Assembly (NCBI RefSeq): GCF_026183695.1
Contig: NZ_JAPFRD010000002.1
Span: 178,279-242,278 of the forward strand
Source of the DNA: Alteromonas aquimaris
GTDB taxonomy: Bacteria; Pseudomonadota; Gammaproteobacteria; Enterobacterales; Alteromonadaceae
Length of the DNA: 64,000 nucleotides
Direction of reading: 5' to 3'
Shown: piece after piece, positions 54,401 through 62,418 of the stretch
How the letters are laid out: every line of letters starts with the position of its first letter
Position numbering within the stretch: the first letter of the stretch is position 1
Position numbers and translations under genes: made by a program
Notes under the pieces: model-generated
Seen by the model: only the letters and a program-made list of their open reading frames with translations
Told to the model about the DNA's origin: nothing
Databases searched by the model: none

Positions 54401-56525
54401 AGAGATATGGAATCAGGCCTCGAGCGTTCAGTCTATCTAACGTGACTTTTGGGATTTTACCAAAACTTAATGTTTCATCATGCTGTTCTGCATAAGCCAT
54501 GTCACATTGGATCTGATTAGATAACTCTAAATAATATGACAGTACAATGGGATGGTACGGAGAAAAGAGTTCAGAGTTCTCTTTCTTTACTAAGCCGATT
54601 TGCAAGGCTTTTTTCATACTTTCAGAGAGCACGCTATCTATTTGTGCATCACCTAATAAACGGATATAAGCCTTTGTTAAGGTATCTACTTTTTTTCTGA
54701 AGCTCTCACCCCATGAAACCAACGAGGGGAGTGTTTGATGGCTTTCACAGAAACCGAATAACTCTCGGTAGGCGTTGAATAGAGGTTCATCGATACCTTC
54801 AAGTTCTCTTAGCGTCAAATGGCTGCCATTGACTTCATCAATGTATAAAAGCTGTTCATCTATGAAACGTGATTCTAAACGAGTAAGTGTTAGTCGGTTA
54901 GAGACGAGTAAAAACTCTTTATTGTCTATAACCACTCTCTCTTTATCTCGATTAAAAAGTCCAAAGTAATTATCTTGCAGAATATTTTTGACTTTGTTCT
55001 TATCTAAAAGTAGAGGGAGTGACAGCGATGAATCCGCACGCTCTCCTTCTACGACGAAGTCCAGCTGGCTATCGCCGTTAAAAATAGAAAACTCTACATC
55101 ATTCACTGCTTCTGACAGAGTTTTGAAGTCTATTGCTTTTATTTGCAAATAATCGATGCGTTGGTTTGAAGCGTGCAACTCTAGTGTTGAGTACGCATTA
55201 GGATTAACGGCGAGAGTGGTTTCATTTGTTAGCAGTCTGATAAGCTTCTTCTTGGTGTTGAGAAGAAAATTGTTTTTGATGGCGTCAATATCAAATTGTT
55301 CTGTCGCTAAAAGCAGAAAATGCAGTCTGTAGCGGTCACTGTTCTTATCTCGTTTCTCGGTGCCAACTGTGAAAAAGAGCGGTTCGCCTTTGAAAGGAAC
55401 AGAAATTCTAGATTTGCTCCTTTTACTTCCTTTAGCAATGACTCTGAAGTCGCTGCCATCGGGAAGCAACTTGTTCGGCTGGCTCAAATGCTCGTTTTGT
55501 AAATCTCCGCCATTCCAAACGATATCTATATCGATGCTATCTATTCCCTCAGGACACTGAACAATGATATGAAGATCCCGTTTTTGCGCTGATGTATCGC
55601 CCTTAGTTCTCTCAAATAAAGAGCTGATACCGTTTATTTTAATTTCTTCTAGCGAAAGGGTTTGCTGTTGATTACGTTTAATTTCTTCTTTGAATTCGTC
55701 AAATGTAACCTGCTTCCAGCTACTTAGGTCATCTTTAGGAAACTTCGATTTTATAAACTTCGCGCTGAATTTATCTGACAACCGGTCTTCCAACTGACCG
55801 GGGAAGTTATCCACCTCAGTTTCAATCTTTTTGTATAGCTCGCGGTTTTCGTCTAATCGCCGCCGAAGTTGTTTGGGGTTGCCAGTGAAATCATGAACTA
55901 CCGGATCTTCTAATAGATACAATTTATGAAACTGGAGATCTCCGTCTCTTATCGCTCTGTACAGTGCCTCAAATCCGAACAGTGTTGCATTGTCTTGGGT
56001 TATCGCATCGAATTGATAATCAAGAAGCACATGAGAGATTTCAGACTTTTCGCCAGCCTCTTTTATTTCATGGCTAAGGGCTTCTTTAAAACGTTTTGTG
56101 CTCCAGACGTTTCTTCCTTGGCCCAGATCAGTGGAGCTGTTAATTATGGTGTCTAACTTACTGTTGTGGATTATTAGTAAACAACATGAATCGAAAGGCT
56201 CACTACCCTTGGCTACAGCATCACGCAAGTGTGAGATAAAGTTTTCAGTAAATCCTTCAGCTGTGGGCGCGTGGAGTAAGGGAATTAACTTAATTTGGCC
56301 AATGGGTATGAAAGGAAGAGCAGTATTTTCCTTGTGAAACTCAGAGACATAAGTAATTGTATTGTCGGCTGTCTTTTTGATTAGGGCATCGAATAGTTTT
56401 CTACTGTTTTCAAAGTTTGGCGATTTAAAAGTGTATCTCGCACCTCTAGCTAGGCTTTGTGGCGCCCATTCAAGCAGCTTTTCGACTACAAATGTTTCAA
56501 ATGATTTAAATTGTTTGACGGACAT
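51402..56525 (-). CDS. dptH: PT-dependent restriction protein DptH (HerA/FtsK-like ATPase)
   Basis: 1707 residues, in the range of DptH/DndH. The large N-terminal part has no motif I can name. The C-terminal third is a HerA/VirB4-type translocase with Walker A GTMGTGKTQ (~residue 1365) and Walker B KLILVDEADNFMS (~residue 1585-1597). With DptF and DptG it restricts DNA lacking phosphorothioation. It overlaps dptG by 20 bases and has a GGAG ribosome binding site inside dptG, consistent with coupled translation. Confidence 0.93.
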   Translation of the reverse strand: MSVKQFKSFETFVVEKLLEWAPQSLARGARYTFKSPNFENSRKLFDALIKKTADNTITYVSEFHKENTALPFIPIGQIKLIPLLHAPTAEGFTENFISHLRDAVAKGSEPFDSCCLLIIHNSKLDTIINSSTDLGQGRNVWSTKRFKEALSHEIKEAGEKSEISHVLLDYQFDAITQDNATLFGFEALYRAIRDGDLQFHKLYLLEDPVVHDFTGNPKQLRRRLDENRELYKKIETEVDNFPGQLEDRLSDKFSAKFIKSKFPKDDLSSWKQVTFDEFKEEIKRNQQQTLSLEEIKINGISSLFERTKGDTSAQKRDLHIIVQCPEGIDSIDIDIVWNGGDLQNEHLSQPNKLLPDGSDFRVIAKGSKRSKSRISVPFKGEPLFFTVGTEKRDKNSDRYRLHFLLLATEQFDIDAIKNNFLLNTKKKLIRLLTNETTLAVNPNAYSTLELHASNQRIDYLQIKAIDFKTLSEAVNDVEFSIFNGDSQLDFVVEGERADSSLSLPLLLDKNKVKNILQDNYFGLFNRDKERVVIDNKEFLLVSNRLTLTRLESRFIDEQLLYIDEVNGSHLTLRELEGIDEPLFNAYRELFGFCESHQTLPSLVSWGESFRKKVDTLTKAYIRLLGDAQIDSVLSESMKKALQIGLVKKENSELFSPYHPIVLSYYLELSNQIQCDMAYAEQHDETLSFGKIPKVTLDRLNARGLIPYLYMTGSDYAHVSAIPENPFWLEAVPHEHTKYDFVTKLVKEKISEFRTAFSDLFDIHVEGKLIINAVNQDQCYELLIGLVEYYSDNLDDAPFIHINIYDNEPLLNAFDRFAESTNNEALKEFLGLGAKKFKDTADGIIELLRTRLTYSKFNTRNEESYEYAHIAFFYNDEKVDCISVNIDSKPSGIAADGLLGGESSESQHGSYHTAFGLKDIDYEGEPHLKVARLFGSLIRPARESNTPYSGKDAVALAVNESFKTLLDKTCDSSIWTTVIDPKVTLDFFESQDKVLIHYSDQYTSSAGFDAITVSRQRELFTKVLELGKGTKISDFNAFNGDWLLKMLTSTNTARLGMEGEIGAYKLITALLHSPDMTWVPLSVGEMVRVSGNIGLKIIDSDFAAAHSGHAGAMSDDVLLVGLKNQKMTLMPVEVKTGSTPDYKKAKEQVVNLREHLLAQLEPKTLKGKIYRALFFRQLLLQVDKFKLYRVFPEGYFDKEIAQKNEWLRGEYEIACNEDALLGVVVSHLSSDVVFGAETKTEDGIALIDLPIALLPSLVKGSLSEFLQGQGLPKNLNLPPLLENKELVMKQGDKEIADTPEATVDIDSTPSQEQEKQGPHEDVNSEEKPQDDTLRVLVGNNTQDNADVYWEPTNTAKFMNTNSGIIGTMGTGKTQCTKSVITQLYRNQHNNVDSKPIGMLVFDYKSDYTDDKFIEATNAKKFKLFKLPYNPLSLFGDTPMLPIHTAAGFAETMSKAYGLGKKQQLKLENIILDAYDLAGIKPEDPSTWNRPAPTIENIWDLFLDQEKVEEDSLYAALSKLARFKIFETDPEKMMSLYELISGVTVIELAGYPSEVQNLIVALTLDLFYSQMQKQGKPEVQGDFRQVSKLILVDEADNFMSQNFSSLRRILKEGREYGVGVILSTQDITHFKTSENDYSAYILSWIVHRVSQIKNQDIKSIFNKDDKAEQEHLMKSIRGLEKHHSLYVNGEKRITKIRDKAFWELLNDAL

Positions 56526-57840
56526 TTAAGTCATCTCCACTATCACTTTTCCGCTCTACGTTCCCAATCCGCTCAAATATTTCGATTAACTTTTCCTCAC
56601 TCGACTCATCGAAATATATGCCTCTACCTTTAAATTCATCGATCAGTTCGTCAAACCTCAATTGATTTCTTGTCCCTATGATTAAATTTGTGAGCAGAAG
56701 GAGATTATCCAGTGATAAAACGAGGATGTTGCCTATTCGACCTCTGGCTTTGACAAATCCTTTTGCTGTATGTTCTTTAAGTGCAGCAACAACTTTCTCA
56801 TTGGCTTGATAACGAGTAGTGCTTGGATCTGCGAAACGTTTATCAAACTGAGCTAACGCCAAGTCAACCAATTGCTCAATGCTTTCCTCAACATTAGTGG
56901 ACGCTTCAAACGTCATATTTCGTAACTTACGAGCTTCGATGAAACGCGAGGAGAAATCATCAATAGCGTCAATGTATTTCTGTTTTTCTGCTGACGCGTT
57001 AATTTCTATAAAAAGTTGCCATAAGGGCTTTTTATTATCTTTGCTCTGGATAGTTTGCAGAATCGATAAAATGGGGAAAAGATTTCTACTGGCGGAAGCG
57101 AAACTGTTCCAACCCATATCAATAACGTTGCTCCTCTCGCTGCTTACCCGTTCATTTTCAATGATGAAGAAGAGAGGTTTGCTGCTGGGCTCTCCGGATT
57201 TCCATTCTTTGAGGTTCAGTGCCAATTGAGAGATATGTAAAAAGTTATATAAGGCTAGAAGGTTAGCGATATTTTCAACGAAATATGTTGGCTTTTTAAT
57301 CAAAAAGCATAGGTCACCGAGAAACCTTTCATACAGGAATGGCAGATATGGTTTTGGCCGACCATTTTGACTTTTCTGAGTAAACTTGCTCGCAAGTGTT
57401 GAACTTATAAGCTCGGCAATGAAGTGGTTATCTTCGGCATTGCTGAGTTGAATTTCTTGATCTCCCAAGAGCGTAGAAAGTGCCGTTGCGACCTTTTTAC
57501 TGGCACTATTCACTTTCGATTTTTGATCGTCCTGAGTATGTAAGAGCAAATTCTTTGGCGCTAAATTAAGATATCCGTCTGTCTCGAAATAGGCTTTTCT
57601 TAGTACCCCAAAATATTCCTCGGAGACTTGCCTAGATAACAATTCGTCTTTACAGTCTTGTTCTAGGTCTTCTTTAGAGTACTTATTTAATTCAACGCCG
57701 CATGCGAATGAGAGAAAGTAACCCGCAACTATATTCCAATTACATTCATTGTAGTTTGTTTTTACGGGCAAGTAATCGCTGGGAGCATTAGTGTCACTGA
57801 TTTCGGCTTGTAAATTTTCAAGATTTATATTCGGCGTCAT
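56506..57840 (-). CDS. dptG: PT-dependent restriction protein DptG
   Basis: 444 residues without recognisable catalytic motifs. It is identified as DptG (DndG, dnd_assoc_1) by its position between dptF and dptH, its length, and segments such as PKPYLPFLYERFLGDLCFLI. It is required with DptF and DptH for restriction of unmodified DNA in Salmonella and E. coli systems. It starts 3 bases after the dptF stop. Confidence 0.88.
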   Translation of the reverse strand: MTPNINLENLQAEISDTNAPSDYLPVKTNYNECNWNIVAGYFLSFACGVELNKYSKEDLEQDCKDELLSRQVSEEYFGVLRKAYFETDGYLNLAPKNLLLHTQDDQKSKVNSASKKVATALSTLLGDQEIQLSNAEDNHFIAELISSTLASKFTQKSQNGRPKPYLPFLYERFLGDLCFLIKKPTYFVENIANLLALYNFLHISQLALNLKEWKSGEPSSKPLFFIIENERVSSERSNVIDMGWNSFASASRNLFPILSILQTIQSKDNKKPLWQLFIEINASAEKQKYIDAIDDFSSRFIEARKLRNMTFEASTNVEESIEQLVDLALAQFDKRFADPSTTRYQANEKVVAALKEHTAKGFVKARGRIGNILVLSLDNLLLLTNLIIGTRNQLRFDELIDEFKGRGIYFDESSEEKLIEIFERIGNVERKSDSGDDLNVRQTI

Positions 57841-57843
57841 TGA

Positions 57844-59463
57844 TTACCGCTCCGTTATCTCAATGATGTTCTCGTCACGTTCTGCGTTGTATGTCTTGTT
57901 TCCGTCAGTAATAATAAGTGCATCTGATCTTGCCAAGACAGAGCGAATTCGCTCTATTAATTCGTCCAGTAATAGGACACAACTTTTATCGTGTTTATTG
58001 GGCCGGTACCCTTTGTTAAGCCTTTGCAGAAGGTCGAAAAGGTTAATATTAATCGGAAGAGCAGGTTCAATAGGAACTTTGTTAACTTTAAACATGGCTT
58101 CAAACGCCATCAGATCTTTACTCTGATAGTTAGCAATTCGATTCCAATCGGGACTGTGTTTTACGTCAACGGAGAACAGCACCCCGTTTTCTTTGGACAG
58201 CAAAAATTGCTTTTTCTTGATTCGTGGGGCGCTTCTGTTGATATACCTCCACAAAGCTGTAAACAAAGTATGCTGATAGAAGTCATTGATTATATTTCGT
58301 TCATCATGATCGGCTTCTGATGAGTAGTTCTGATGCGCGAGCAATACTTCAGCGTATTCAGTCAGAATATTGTTCGAAAACTCAGACGCCAAGTTCAAGT
58401 GGTATCCGTTTCCGAATTCTGAGTTTCGTAGAATGTAAAAAAGTCGAACATAGGAAGTGGGCTCTTCCAGATTTGTTATACCGAAATTAATGAGCTCTTG
58501 GTTGAACTGAGCGAAATCTTCTTCTTTTAAACCCAATTTCAAGGTCAATATGAACCTATCAATTTTTTCGGTACGTGTGAGAGCAGGGTCAAAGCTAGTG
58601 AGTTTTTCAGATAACTCATTGCTTTTCAGCAAGAACAAGTTGTCGAACAAGTAGCCGCCGCCGACTAGAATATTATGCAAAAAATCTAAAAACGATCTTG
58701 CTGTCAAAAACTGATCTTTTGTCAGCCTTATCTTCATAAGCAATTCGACGATAGAGCGTTGAACTGATTCAATCGATAATATTTTGAAATTTGTGACAAT
58801 TAATGCGTCTTTCTGCTTAGATTCAGACTCCTTCATGGCTTCCCAAAATGGGTTGGGCGCACCCTCAACAGACTGTCGAGTAAGCTTCTTCATCAAATCG
58901 CTGGCGAAGTCAGAATGCGGCTCAGTTTCTTTAAAGGAGAACTTTGAATACTTTGAAGATTCGAAGCTTAGAAAACTCGCGACACTAAAATCGTCTACTC
59001 CGCTAATGTGCTGCTGCATCGCATGCCTTATATCGTGATGCTCTTCAGAGCCTTCTTTAACGTATTTAGCCATCATGCCAAGGTTAATACCCACGACCAA
59101 TGGCTTCGCTGTGCTTTTGAAGTTAGTAAAAAGCACATCTAGTGTTTCAACTGCATCGAGCTTTGGGTTATAGCTGTGAGTGGCATCTAAATGGAAATCG
59201 ATGTGCTTGAATTGAACTTTTTGACTGTAGCGAGTCATGATCTCGGATTTACCATCACCACTGCTACCACAGAGGAAGAGAAGGGTCCGTTTAGATGCAT
59301 CCATCAGACTCAGTGCGTTGGCAAAATCTACTTCTATTTGGGTCTTTACATACAGATAGTCTTTTGCTTTATCTAATTCTGATTCAGCCCTTTCGGAACG
59401 TTCAGTTGAAACGGCGTATGATGAAGACTTGTCTAATACGCTTAAAGCTTGCTTCAGTTCCAT
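57844..59463 (-). CDS. dptF: PT-dependent restriction protein DptF (P-loop ATPase)
   Basis: 539 residues with a Walker A motif CGSSGDGKSEIM (~65-76), followed by sequence typical of the DptF/DndF family, for example HIDFHLDATHSYNPK. It is the first gene of the minus-strand restriction operon. Its promoter must lie in the A+T-rich 59464-59912 interval. Together with DptG and DptH it forms the DndFGH module. Confidence 0.92.
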   Translation of the reverse strand: MELKQALSVLDKSSSYAVSTERSERAESELDKAKDYLYVKTQIEVDFANALSLMDASKRTLLFLCGSSGDGKSEIMTRYSQKVQFKHIDFHLDATHSYNPKLDAVETLDVLFTNFKSTAKPLVVGINLGMMAKYVKEGSEEHHDIRHAMQQHISGVDDFSVASFLSFESSKYSKFSFKETEPHSDFASDLMKKLTRQSVEGAPNPFWEAMKESESKQKDALIVTNFKILSIESVQRSIVELLMKIRLTKDQFLTARSFLDFLHNILVGGGYLFDNLFLLKSNELSEKLTSFDPALTRTEKIDRFILTLKLGLKEEDFAQFNQELINFGITNLEEPTSYVRLFYILRNSEFGNGYHLNLASEFSNNILTEYAEVLLAHQNYSSEADHDERNIINDFYQHTLFTALWRYINRSAPRIKKKQFLLSKENGVLFSVDVKHSPDWNRIANYQSKDLMAFEAMFKVNKVPIEPALPININLFDLLQRLNKGYRPNKHDKSCVLLLDELIERIRSVLARSDALIITDGNKTYNAERDENIIEITER

Positions 59464-59912
59464 TTAATGTCCTTTATTAGCACGCAGTACTCTGCTTTTA
59501 AACGAGCACTTTTTGTGCGAAGGTTCCTTTGTAGTGAGTTGCTAACAGATATGAACTTTGTTTACCCAAGCAAATCTTGAAATCAAGTTATCATATAATT
59601 CTTGCATAAAAAGATAAAGTGAGACCACGCTTAAGTCTAACAGTAAACTTTCTCCGGATGGATGAGATAAAAATATCATGTATAACAATTTGATAGGTCA
59701 ATCAAAAGGAAGCCTTTGCAACATCGATAAATATTGGTCAACGAAAGTTATTCTATCTATGCTTGGTTGAGTTGAAGAAAGCATATCTCAGTAATTGGCG
59801 GCTTTTATTCAAAGTCCCAGCTTACTTGGCATCAGGAGTGTTTATTTTTATTTCGTTGATGTCATGGATGGGGAAGCTATAGGTTGAACCATCGCAACTC
59901 GCTAGAAATGGA
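59464..59912. other. A+T-rich intergenic region upstream of dptF
   Basis: About 450 bases between divergent dptF and the DUF429 gene, with no open frame of note. It should hold both promoters. No ACGTA-type box like those before dndB is present, so the restriction operon is unlikely to share that operator. Confidence 0.45.
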
Positions 59913-60656
59913 ATGAGAAATTCAAGTTTGCAGAAATGGTATTGTGGAGTCGATGGCTGTAAAAGCGGATGGTTTTATGTTGCCAGCGATGGAAAGCAGT
60001 TTCTTGTCGGTATTGTCAGCTCAGTTACTGAACTGATATCCCTGTTTCCTGAGATGGGCCGGATTGTTATTGATATACCTATTGGGCTGCATGATAAAGG
60101 CAGTGAGCCCAGAGCCTGTGATATTGCGGCCCGGAAGCTATTAAAGCCCAGAGGTTCGACCGTCTTTCCTTCGCCCGTAAGGCCTTGCATTTACGCTGAA
60201 TCATATTCAGAGGCTTGTGAGATCAGCGAGCTGTTGACGGGCAAAAAGCTATCTAAGCAGTCGTACCATATCCTTAACAAAATCCGCGAAGTCGACGACC
60301 TGCTGAATGATAATCAAAAGCTTCGGTTCGTTATTACAGAAGCTCATCCCGAATTAGGTTTCTGCATGCTTAACAGCGGGAGACCTCTGCTTACCAGAAA
60401 GAAGCGAACAGAGGGGATCCAACAGCGTCTCAGCTTACTCACAAAGCACCTCGATATTAGTAAGGAAATATATGAGAAAGCGCTGGGGAGATTTCCGCGT
60501 AAGTATCTTGCACGGGATGATATTGTTGATGCCTTGATGTGTTTATGTATTGCGCTTACGCCTGAGGAAAAATTGAAAACAGTTCCTGCGGTTCCCATTT
60601 ACGATGACAGTGGACTACCAATGCAAATGTTATATACCGAGGGCCATTACTCTTGA
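59913..60656 (+). CDS. DUF429 protein (predicted RNase H-fold nuclease)
   Basis: 247 residues with the DUF429 layout: CGVDGCKSGWFYV at the N-terminus (first acidic strand), VIDIPIGLHDKGSEPRACDIAARKLLKPRGSTVFPSP (second acidic residue and conserved RACD), ITEAHPELGF, and DDIVDALMCLCIAL near the C-terminus. The fold is predicted RNase H-like with Asp/Glu metal ligands. The biological role is unknown. It lies between the Dnd island and the Tn7-like genes. Confidence 0.82.
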   Translation: MRNSSLQKWYCGVDGCKSGWFYVASDGKQFLVGIVSSVTELISLFPEMGRIVIDIPIGLHDKGSEPRACDIAARKLLKPRGSTVFPSPVRPCIYAESYSEACEISELLTGKKLSKQSYHILNKIREVDDLLNDNQKLRFVITEAHPELGFCMLNSGRPLLTRKKRTEGIQQRLSLLTKHLDISKEIYEKALGRFPRKYLARDDIVDALMCLCIALTPEEKLKTVPAVPIYDDSGLPMQMLYTEGHYS

Positions 60657-60774
60657 ACTTACGTTGCGTACAATTGGTGCTTCAACCGACACTACAGCAT
60701 CAGGTGATGAATATCGCCAACGCTTTTTAATACGGTAAATTATACACTGCGTGATGCCTCACGAAACGAATACC

Positions 60775-61260
60775 TCAGTCAAAGTGAAGTGGTTGCTTCG
60801 TATAGTCTTGCAGGGTATCTATCAGGTCGTTTAGCTCTTGTGTATCAAAGACGAGAAGGTTGCTGACAATCTGACTTAGCAATCGATTTTTGCCTAACTT
60901 GCTTAAAAACTCGATCTTTTCATTATCTTCGAAGTCTTGAAACAAAGCTGCGAGCTGTCTGTCATTAAGCTCGCATAAGTCTCTTATCAACAACATGCAT
61001 CTAGGCTCTTGGCTGAATAAGGCAGTAATCTTTGGGCTCAAGTATCCACCAATTGCCAGCGTGATATCTTCATCGATGTTATAGACCTGACTGATGCGCA
61101 CAAGAAAATCCCGAGACGGCGTTTCGGTCCCATTTTCTACGCGGCTTATATAGCTTTTACTGACACTTAACTTATCGGCAACGGCAACTTGTGAATAAGT
61201 TTGCCTGCCGTGCTCGCTCATAAGTGCTTCGCGACAGTGTTTTAGATAATTATTAATCAT
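60775..61260 (-). CDS. XRE-family helix-turn-helix regulator
   Basis: 161 residues. The N-terminal Cro/C1-type HTH (YSQVAVADKLSVSKSYISRVENGTETPSRDFLVRISQVY) is followed by a C-terminal region with no named domain. It is divergent from tnsA across 327 bases, so it may control the transposition operon. An inverted repeat lies 4 bases before its start codon. Confidence 0.88.
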   Translation of the reverse strand: MINNYLKHCREALMSEHGRQTYSQVAVADKLSVSKSYISRVENGTETPSRDFLVRISQVYNIDEDITLAIGGYLSPKITALFSQEPRCMLLIRDLCELNDRQLAALFQDFEDNEKIEFLSKLGKNRLLSQIVSNLLVFDTQELNDLIDTLQDYTKQPLHFD

Positions 61261-61263
61261 AAG

Positions 61264-61281
61264 GTTTCGTAATTTCGAAAC
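61264..61281. promoter_or_regulatory. Inverted repeat at the XRE gene start
   Basis: GTTTCG-TAATTT-CGAAAC is a perfect 6-bp inverted repeat ending 3 bases upstream of the XRE initiation codon. Its position fits an autoregulatory operator. Confidence 0.5.
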
Positions 61282-61541
61282 TTATAGTAATAAAAAGCAC
61301 CGTACGTGCACAATAGCTGTTTATATTTTGTTCTCATAAAAGCTGGTTTTTTAGTCCATTTGGTTTGATATAACTAATTAAGCAATAAAAAGATAATCAA
61401 ATAATTTTAAGTTATTACAGGGTGTTATTAAAACTATTTGAATAAACCTCTTTTTAGCTATCCACATGATTCCTAATTCTACACAAATAAGATAAAAAAC
61501 AATAAGTTAATAATCATCTGTTTTTCTTGCACTGATTAAAA

Positions 61542-61581
61542 CCCCCTCTATAACTGAATAAGCAAAACGAATCAGAGGGGG
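61542..61581 (+). promoter_or_regulatory. RBS-masking hairpin before tnsA
   Basis: CCCCCTCT (61542-61549) is perfectly complementary to AGAGGGGG (61574-61581), which is the ribosome binding site 6 bases before the tnsA ATG. In RNA this 8-bp stem with a 24-base loop would block translation start, a possible way to keep transposase low. Confidence 0.6.
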
Positions 61582-61587
61582 ACAACC

Positions 61588-62409
61588 ATGGCAGCAATAC
61601 CAAAATCCAGAGTAAGAAATCCAATGGATAAACTCGAATTAAGAGAGGTCGATCGAAAGCGCTACGAAGAGTGGGCAGCAAATAGCGAGTCAAATGACTT
61701 GTATCGTTCTTTCGTTCGTGTTGGGTCAACAATGTCATTGGGACGCAAGCATCGTTTCTGGTGTGATAAGCAGCAGAGAATAGTTGAGCTCATGTCGGAC
61801 GGTGAGTTACGAGCTTATAAGTATCTCATCTGGCAGCCGAATGTAGTCTCAATCAAGGAGCAGTATGCTCTTAATCCGGTAACGACATTCAATATCGCTA
61901 AACGACGCAAGGTGATGCACCCGTATTCGTATAAACAACGAGTTCACCACATCATGTCGACAGATTTTCTCGTTACTTCAGTCAATGAGGATGGTGTCTG
62001 TGTGCAGCATGCTTACCCCTACAAAATTTCTGAACCATCCAGACCCAGCCGCACAGCACAAAAGTTAGATATAGAGGCTGAGTTTTGGGCTTTGCGAAAC
62101 GTGCCATCCACTTTGTTGACAGACAACCAGATAAGCAAAGAATGGTTTTTAACACTGCTCTTTTGTGAGCTTCACTATGACAACCAACTGCAATTCAGTC
62201 ATTTAAGCGATTTCTCACATAAGTTGCTTGGTTTGTATCAACAAAACCCGTGGTTGAGCTTGAGAGACCTTCTCAAAAAAGCTGCTGCTTCGATGAAAAC
62301 GCACTACTTTGACGCGGAACGTTTGTTTAAAAACGCTGTGCTGCAAGGGCTTCTTCCTCTCTCGCAACAAAAGCGAGTTCGACTTAATGAAGCGCTTTTA
62401 CTTGGATAG
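61588..62409 (+). CDS. tnsA: Tn7-like transposition endonuclease TnsA
   Basis: 273 residues. TnsA cuts the 5' ends of the transposon in partnership with TnsB. The restriction-enzyme-like core shows E73 in ELMSDGELRAYKYL, E91 (IKEQYAL), D126 in STDFLV and Q140...K146 (VQHAYPYK), corresponding to the acidic/Gln-Lys catalytic set of Tn7 TnsA. The C-terminal DNA-binding part (WLSLRDLLKKAA...) follows. tnsB starts 9 bases after the stop. Confidence 0.9.
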   Translation: MAAIPKSRVRNPMDKLELREVDRKRYEEWAANSESNDLYRSFVRVGSTMSLGRKHRFWCDKQQRIVELMSDGELRAYKYLIWQPNVVSIKEQYALNPVTTFNIAKRRKVMHPYSYKQRVHHIMSTDFLVTSVNEDGVCVQHAYPYKISEPSRPSRTAQKLDIEAEFWALRNVPSTLLTDNQISKEWFLTLLFCELHYDNQLQFSHLSDFSHKLLGLYQQNPWLSLRDLLKKAAASMKTHYFDAERLFKNAVLQGLLPLSQQKRVRLNEALLLG

Positions 62410-62418
62410 GAGAACCAT

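Larger units (their letters stand above)
61261..61587. other. Regulatory region between the XRE gene and tnsA, possibly holding a transposon end
   Basis: A very A+T-rich 327-base gap. In Tn7-like elements the right end, with repeated TnsB-binding sites, lies upstream of tnsA. I see similar A+T-rich segments (AAGATAATCAAATAA, AAGATAAAAAACAATAAG) but cannot define a clear set of repeats or a terminal TGT. Confidence 0.4.

Noticed and set aside
59464-59912. dnd-type ACGTA operator before dptF
   Set aside because: No ACGTA/TACGT inverted repeat was found on either strand of this gap.
40000-61600. Whole region as a classical integrative island
   Set aside because: No integrase, excisionase, tRNA or paired attachment sites were found at either side.
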